DNA of 64,000 nucleotides from Edaphobacter modestus (GTDB lineage Bacteria > Acidobacteriota > Terriglobia > Terriglobales > Acidobacteriaceae): assembly GCF_004217555.1 (NCBI RefSeq), contig NZ_SHKW01000001.1, positions 4,278,001 through 4,342,000 on the forward strand, given 5' to 3'. This document shows, piece by piece, positions 62,461 through 64,000 of the stretch (position 1 is the stretch's first letter; every line of letters begins with the position of its first letter). The translations under genes were made by a program, and so were the position numbers. A model generated the notes under the pieces. That model made no database searches and was not told where the DNA came from. It saw only the letters and a list, made by a program, of their open reading frames with translations.

Positions 62461-63591
62461 GTGAGTGACAATAAAAAATCTCCAGAGGATTGGCTTAATT
62501 CGAGCGAAGCTGAAAAGACTCGAGGGCGCTTTAAGATATTCCTCGGCTATGCACCGGGGGTCGGAAAGACATACAGCATGCTTAGCGAGGGCATTCGCCG
62601 CCGCAGCCGAGGCGAAGATGTCGTCATTGGAATCGTCGAAACACATGGTCGCGCCAGTACGGCTGAACTGGCCGCAAAGCTCGAACAGGTTCCACGTCGC
62701 GAGGTGGAGTACCGAGGGACCTTGTTTACCGAGATGGATGTTGACGCGATTCTGGCGCGTATGCCTCAAGTCGTCCTTATCGACGAACTGGCACACACTA
62801 ATATCGAGGGTAGCCGCGCCAAGAAGCGATATGAAGATGTACTACTCTTGCTCGAGAGCAATATTGATGTCCTGAGCACAATCAATATTCAGCATGTCGA
62901 AAGTCTGACCGTTCGGGTACAGGCCTTGACCGGCATTAAGGTGCAGGAGCAAGTCCCGGATTGGGTGTTGGATGAAGCCGATGAAATTGTGATCAGCGAT
63001 CTAACGCCAGAGGCGCTCTCGACACGTATGCGACGGGGCGATATCTATCCGGCGGAAAGGGTGGAGCGGGCCCTTTCAAATTTTTTTCGCCGCGGGAACC
63101 TTATAGCTCTAAGGGAAATGGCCCTTCAACGAGTCACTCGCGCGGTTGATAAAACGCTAGACGATTATGTGCGACGTAAGCGGCTGGGAGCGCACTGGTC
63201 GGTGGCCGAGAAGGTCGCCGTTTGCATCAGCTCAAACCCTGAAGCTCGTGACCTGATTGCTCGCGGTGCGCGCTTTGCAGAAGCGCTCGACGGTGAGCTT
63301 TATATTCTTCATGTGACAAATGATCGTGACGAGGACCCAACTCGGAAGAAGACCCTTGAGTCCCATATTCAATTCGCCAACAACCTGGGCGCGAGTGTCG
63401 TTCACTTGACAGGTGGCAATGTAGCGTCCGTTACAGCAGCGTTTGTGACGGAGCACAGGATCACGCAGGCGATCTTCGGGCGATCTGCTTTGCACGGGCT
63501 TAAGAAATATCTCTACTTTTTGGCCATACAGAAGTTCATGTCAGAGGCGCCGCACGTGGATTTGCATATCATTACACAGGAGACACGATGA
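62461..63591 (+). CDS. kdpD: Stand-alone KdpD N-terminal sensor (KdpD + USP domains)
   Basis: Corresponds to residues 1 to about 370 of full-length KdpD, which senses K+ and ionic/turgor stress. KdpD domain: Walker-A-like GYAPGVGKT (29-37), then ETHGRASTAELAAKL, Walker B VVLIDELAHTN (104-114) and EADEIVISDLTPEALSTRMRR. A universal-stress domain begins near 245 (AEKVAVCISSNPEARDLIAR). No membrane or kinase domain. GTG start at 62461 with AGGAG 13 nt upstream inside the start of the divergent kinase gene. It overlaps the following response regulator gene by 4 nt, so it is expressed with a regulator rather than with a kinase. Confidence 0.92.
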   Translation: MSDNKKSPEDWLNSSEAEKTRGRFKIFLGYAPGVGKTYSMLSEGIRRRSRGEDVVIGIVETHGRASTAELAAKLEQVPRREVEYRGTLFTEMDVDAILARMPQVVLIDELAHTNIEGSRAKKRYEDVLLLLESNIDVLSTINIQHVESLTVRVQALTGIKVQEQVPDWVLDEADEIVISDLTPEALSTRMRRGDIYPAERVERALSNFFRRGNLIALREMALQRVTRAVDKTLDDYVRRKRLGAHWSVAEKVAVCISSNPEARDLIARGARFAEALDGELYILHVTNDRDEDPTRKKTLESHIQFANNLGASVVHLTGGNVASVTAAFVTEHRITQAIFGRSALHGLKKYLYFLAIQKFMSEAPHVDLHIITQETR

Positions 63592-64000
63592 GTAGCACAA
63601 TCCTAGTTGTCGATGACGATCCGCAGATCACTCGGATGCTCAGAACGTCACTTCAGGCGAGCGGATATCGAGTCCGGACTTCCCATGACGGGGTCGCGGC
63701 GCTCGAACAGATTCAGGCCGAGATGCCAGACCTCGTCATTACCGACATTTCAATGCCCCGAATGAACGGCATCGAATTGACCAAGGAAGTGCGACGAACC
63801 TCTCTTGTTCCGATCATCGTGCTGAGCGTAAGAGATACGGATGACTCCAAGGTGAGCGCCCTGGATGAAGGTGCGGACGACTACATAACTAAGCCATTTC
63901 GAACGCCAGAGCTTCTTGCTCGCGTGCGTGCGCATCTTCGACGAAAGAGTGCTGTCGCATCACAAGACACGCCACCCCGCATTGTTCAAGTCGGTGATTT
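63588..64000 (+). CDS. kdpE: KdpE-like response regulator, 3' end outside window
   Basis: ATG at 63588 overlaps the TGA of the sensor gene. The visible 137 residues form a receiver domain: ILVVDDDPQITRMLRTSL, phosphoacceptor D53 in DLVITDISMPRMNG, Thr/Ser in IIVLSVRD and Lys in DDYITKPFRTPEL. The linker to an OmpR-type DNA-binding domain begins at the window edge (RIVQVGD). It is the third KdpE/OmpR or NarL-type regulator of the window and the likely partner of the split KdpD system. Confidence 0.92.
   Translation, partial: MSSTILVVDDDPQITRMLRTSLQASGYRVRTSHDGVAALEQIQAEMPDLVITDISMPRMNGIELTKEVRRTSLVPIIVLSVRDTDDSKVSALDEGADDYITKPFRTPELLARVRAHLRRKSAVASQDTPPRIVQVGD

Noticed and set aside
1..64000. 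CRISPR arrays, rRNA, phage structural genes, toxin-antitoxin pairs
   Set aside because: Searched by eye on both strands; no regularly spaced repeats, no rRNA signatures and no recognisable phage or toxin families. The holin-like name of the 28933 gene does not imply phage.

Overview
The window looks like a chromosomal segment of an acidobacterium of the Terriglobia type (Granulicella, Edaphobacter or Terriglobus-like). The support is indirect: a GC-rich backbone, a VWFA-type secreted protein, Oar-like TonB receptors, KdpD-type kinases, an HAD-UbiA fusion and dispersed copies of a short GTCATYCTGAGC element. No rRNA lies in the window, so the genus is inference. No similarity search was run; all family calls come from reading motifs.

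Layout. (1) 1-9.0 kb is accessory, AT-richer DNA ending at a tRNA-Phe(GAA) gene. It holds a frameshifted IS110-type transposase, a divergent cytochrome P450, a four-gene run (PhyH-type Fe/2OG dioxygenase, DUF2306 membrane protein, methyltransferase, flavin-reductase-like protein) and a decayed tyrosine integrase beside the tRNA. This reads as the remains of an integrative element carrying small-molecule tailoring enzymes. (2) 9.3-16.8 kb: secreted adenosine-deaminase-like enzyme, an esterase/small membrane protein pair, a PLP decarboxylase and an alpha-glucan phosphorylase. (3) 16.8-24.8 kb: an MdtABC-like RND efflux operon on the minus strand. (4) 25-34.5 kb: HAD-UbiA fusion, then pheS and pheT separated by about 4.5 kb holding five unrelated genes; PheT appears to lack the N-terminal EMAP-type tRNA-binding domain. 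(5) 34.9-45.2 kb: DUF502 protein, ZapB-like and ZapA cell-division genes, a frameshifted paiB, a strong candidate 6S RNA with its own promoter, Lgt-like protein, RluA pseudouridine synthase, VWA protein, a NarL-type two-component pair, bestrophin and a tandem universal stress protein. (6) 45.9-64 kb: an intact TonB-type receptor and porin, a KdpDE-like pair, a ruined TonB receptor, a deleted porin remnant, a degenerate HMCES/YedK protein, a tightly packed operon of two glycosyltransferases plus a debranching-type glycoside hydrolase, and a split KdpD module whose kinase half and N-terminal sensor half are divergent genes with starts 8 bp apart.

Working together: the last 14 kb looks like an osmotic/ionic or envelope stress region (KdpD/KdpE modules without kdpFABC in view, carbohydrate synthesis and trimming enzymes, stress protein and anion channel upstream). 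The strongest candidates for something undescribed are the split KdpD arrangement with the adjacent glycosyltransferase/debranching operon, and the P450-dioxygenase-methyltransferase cluster on the tRNA-Phe island. The best RNA find is the 200-nt 6S-like rod at 37869-38068.
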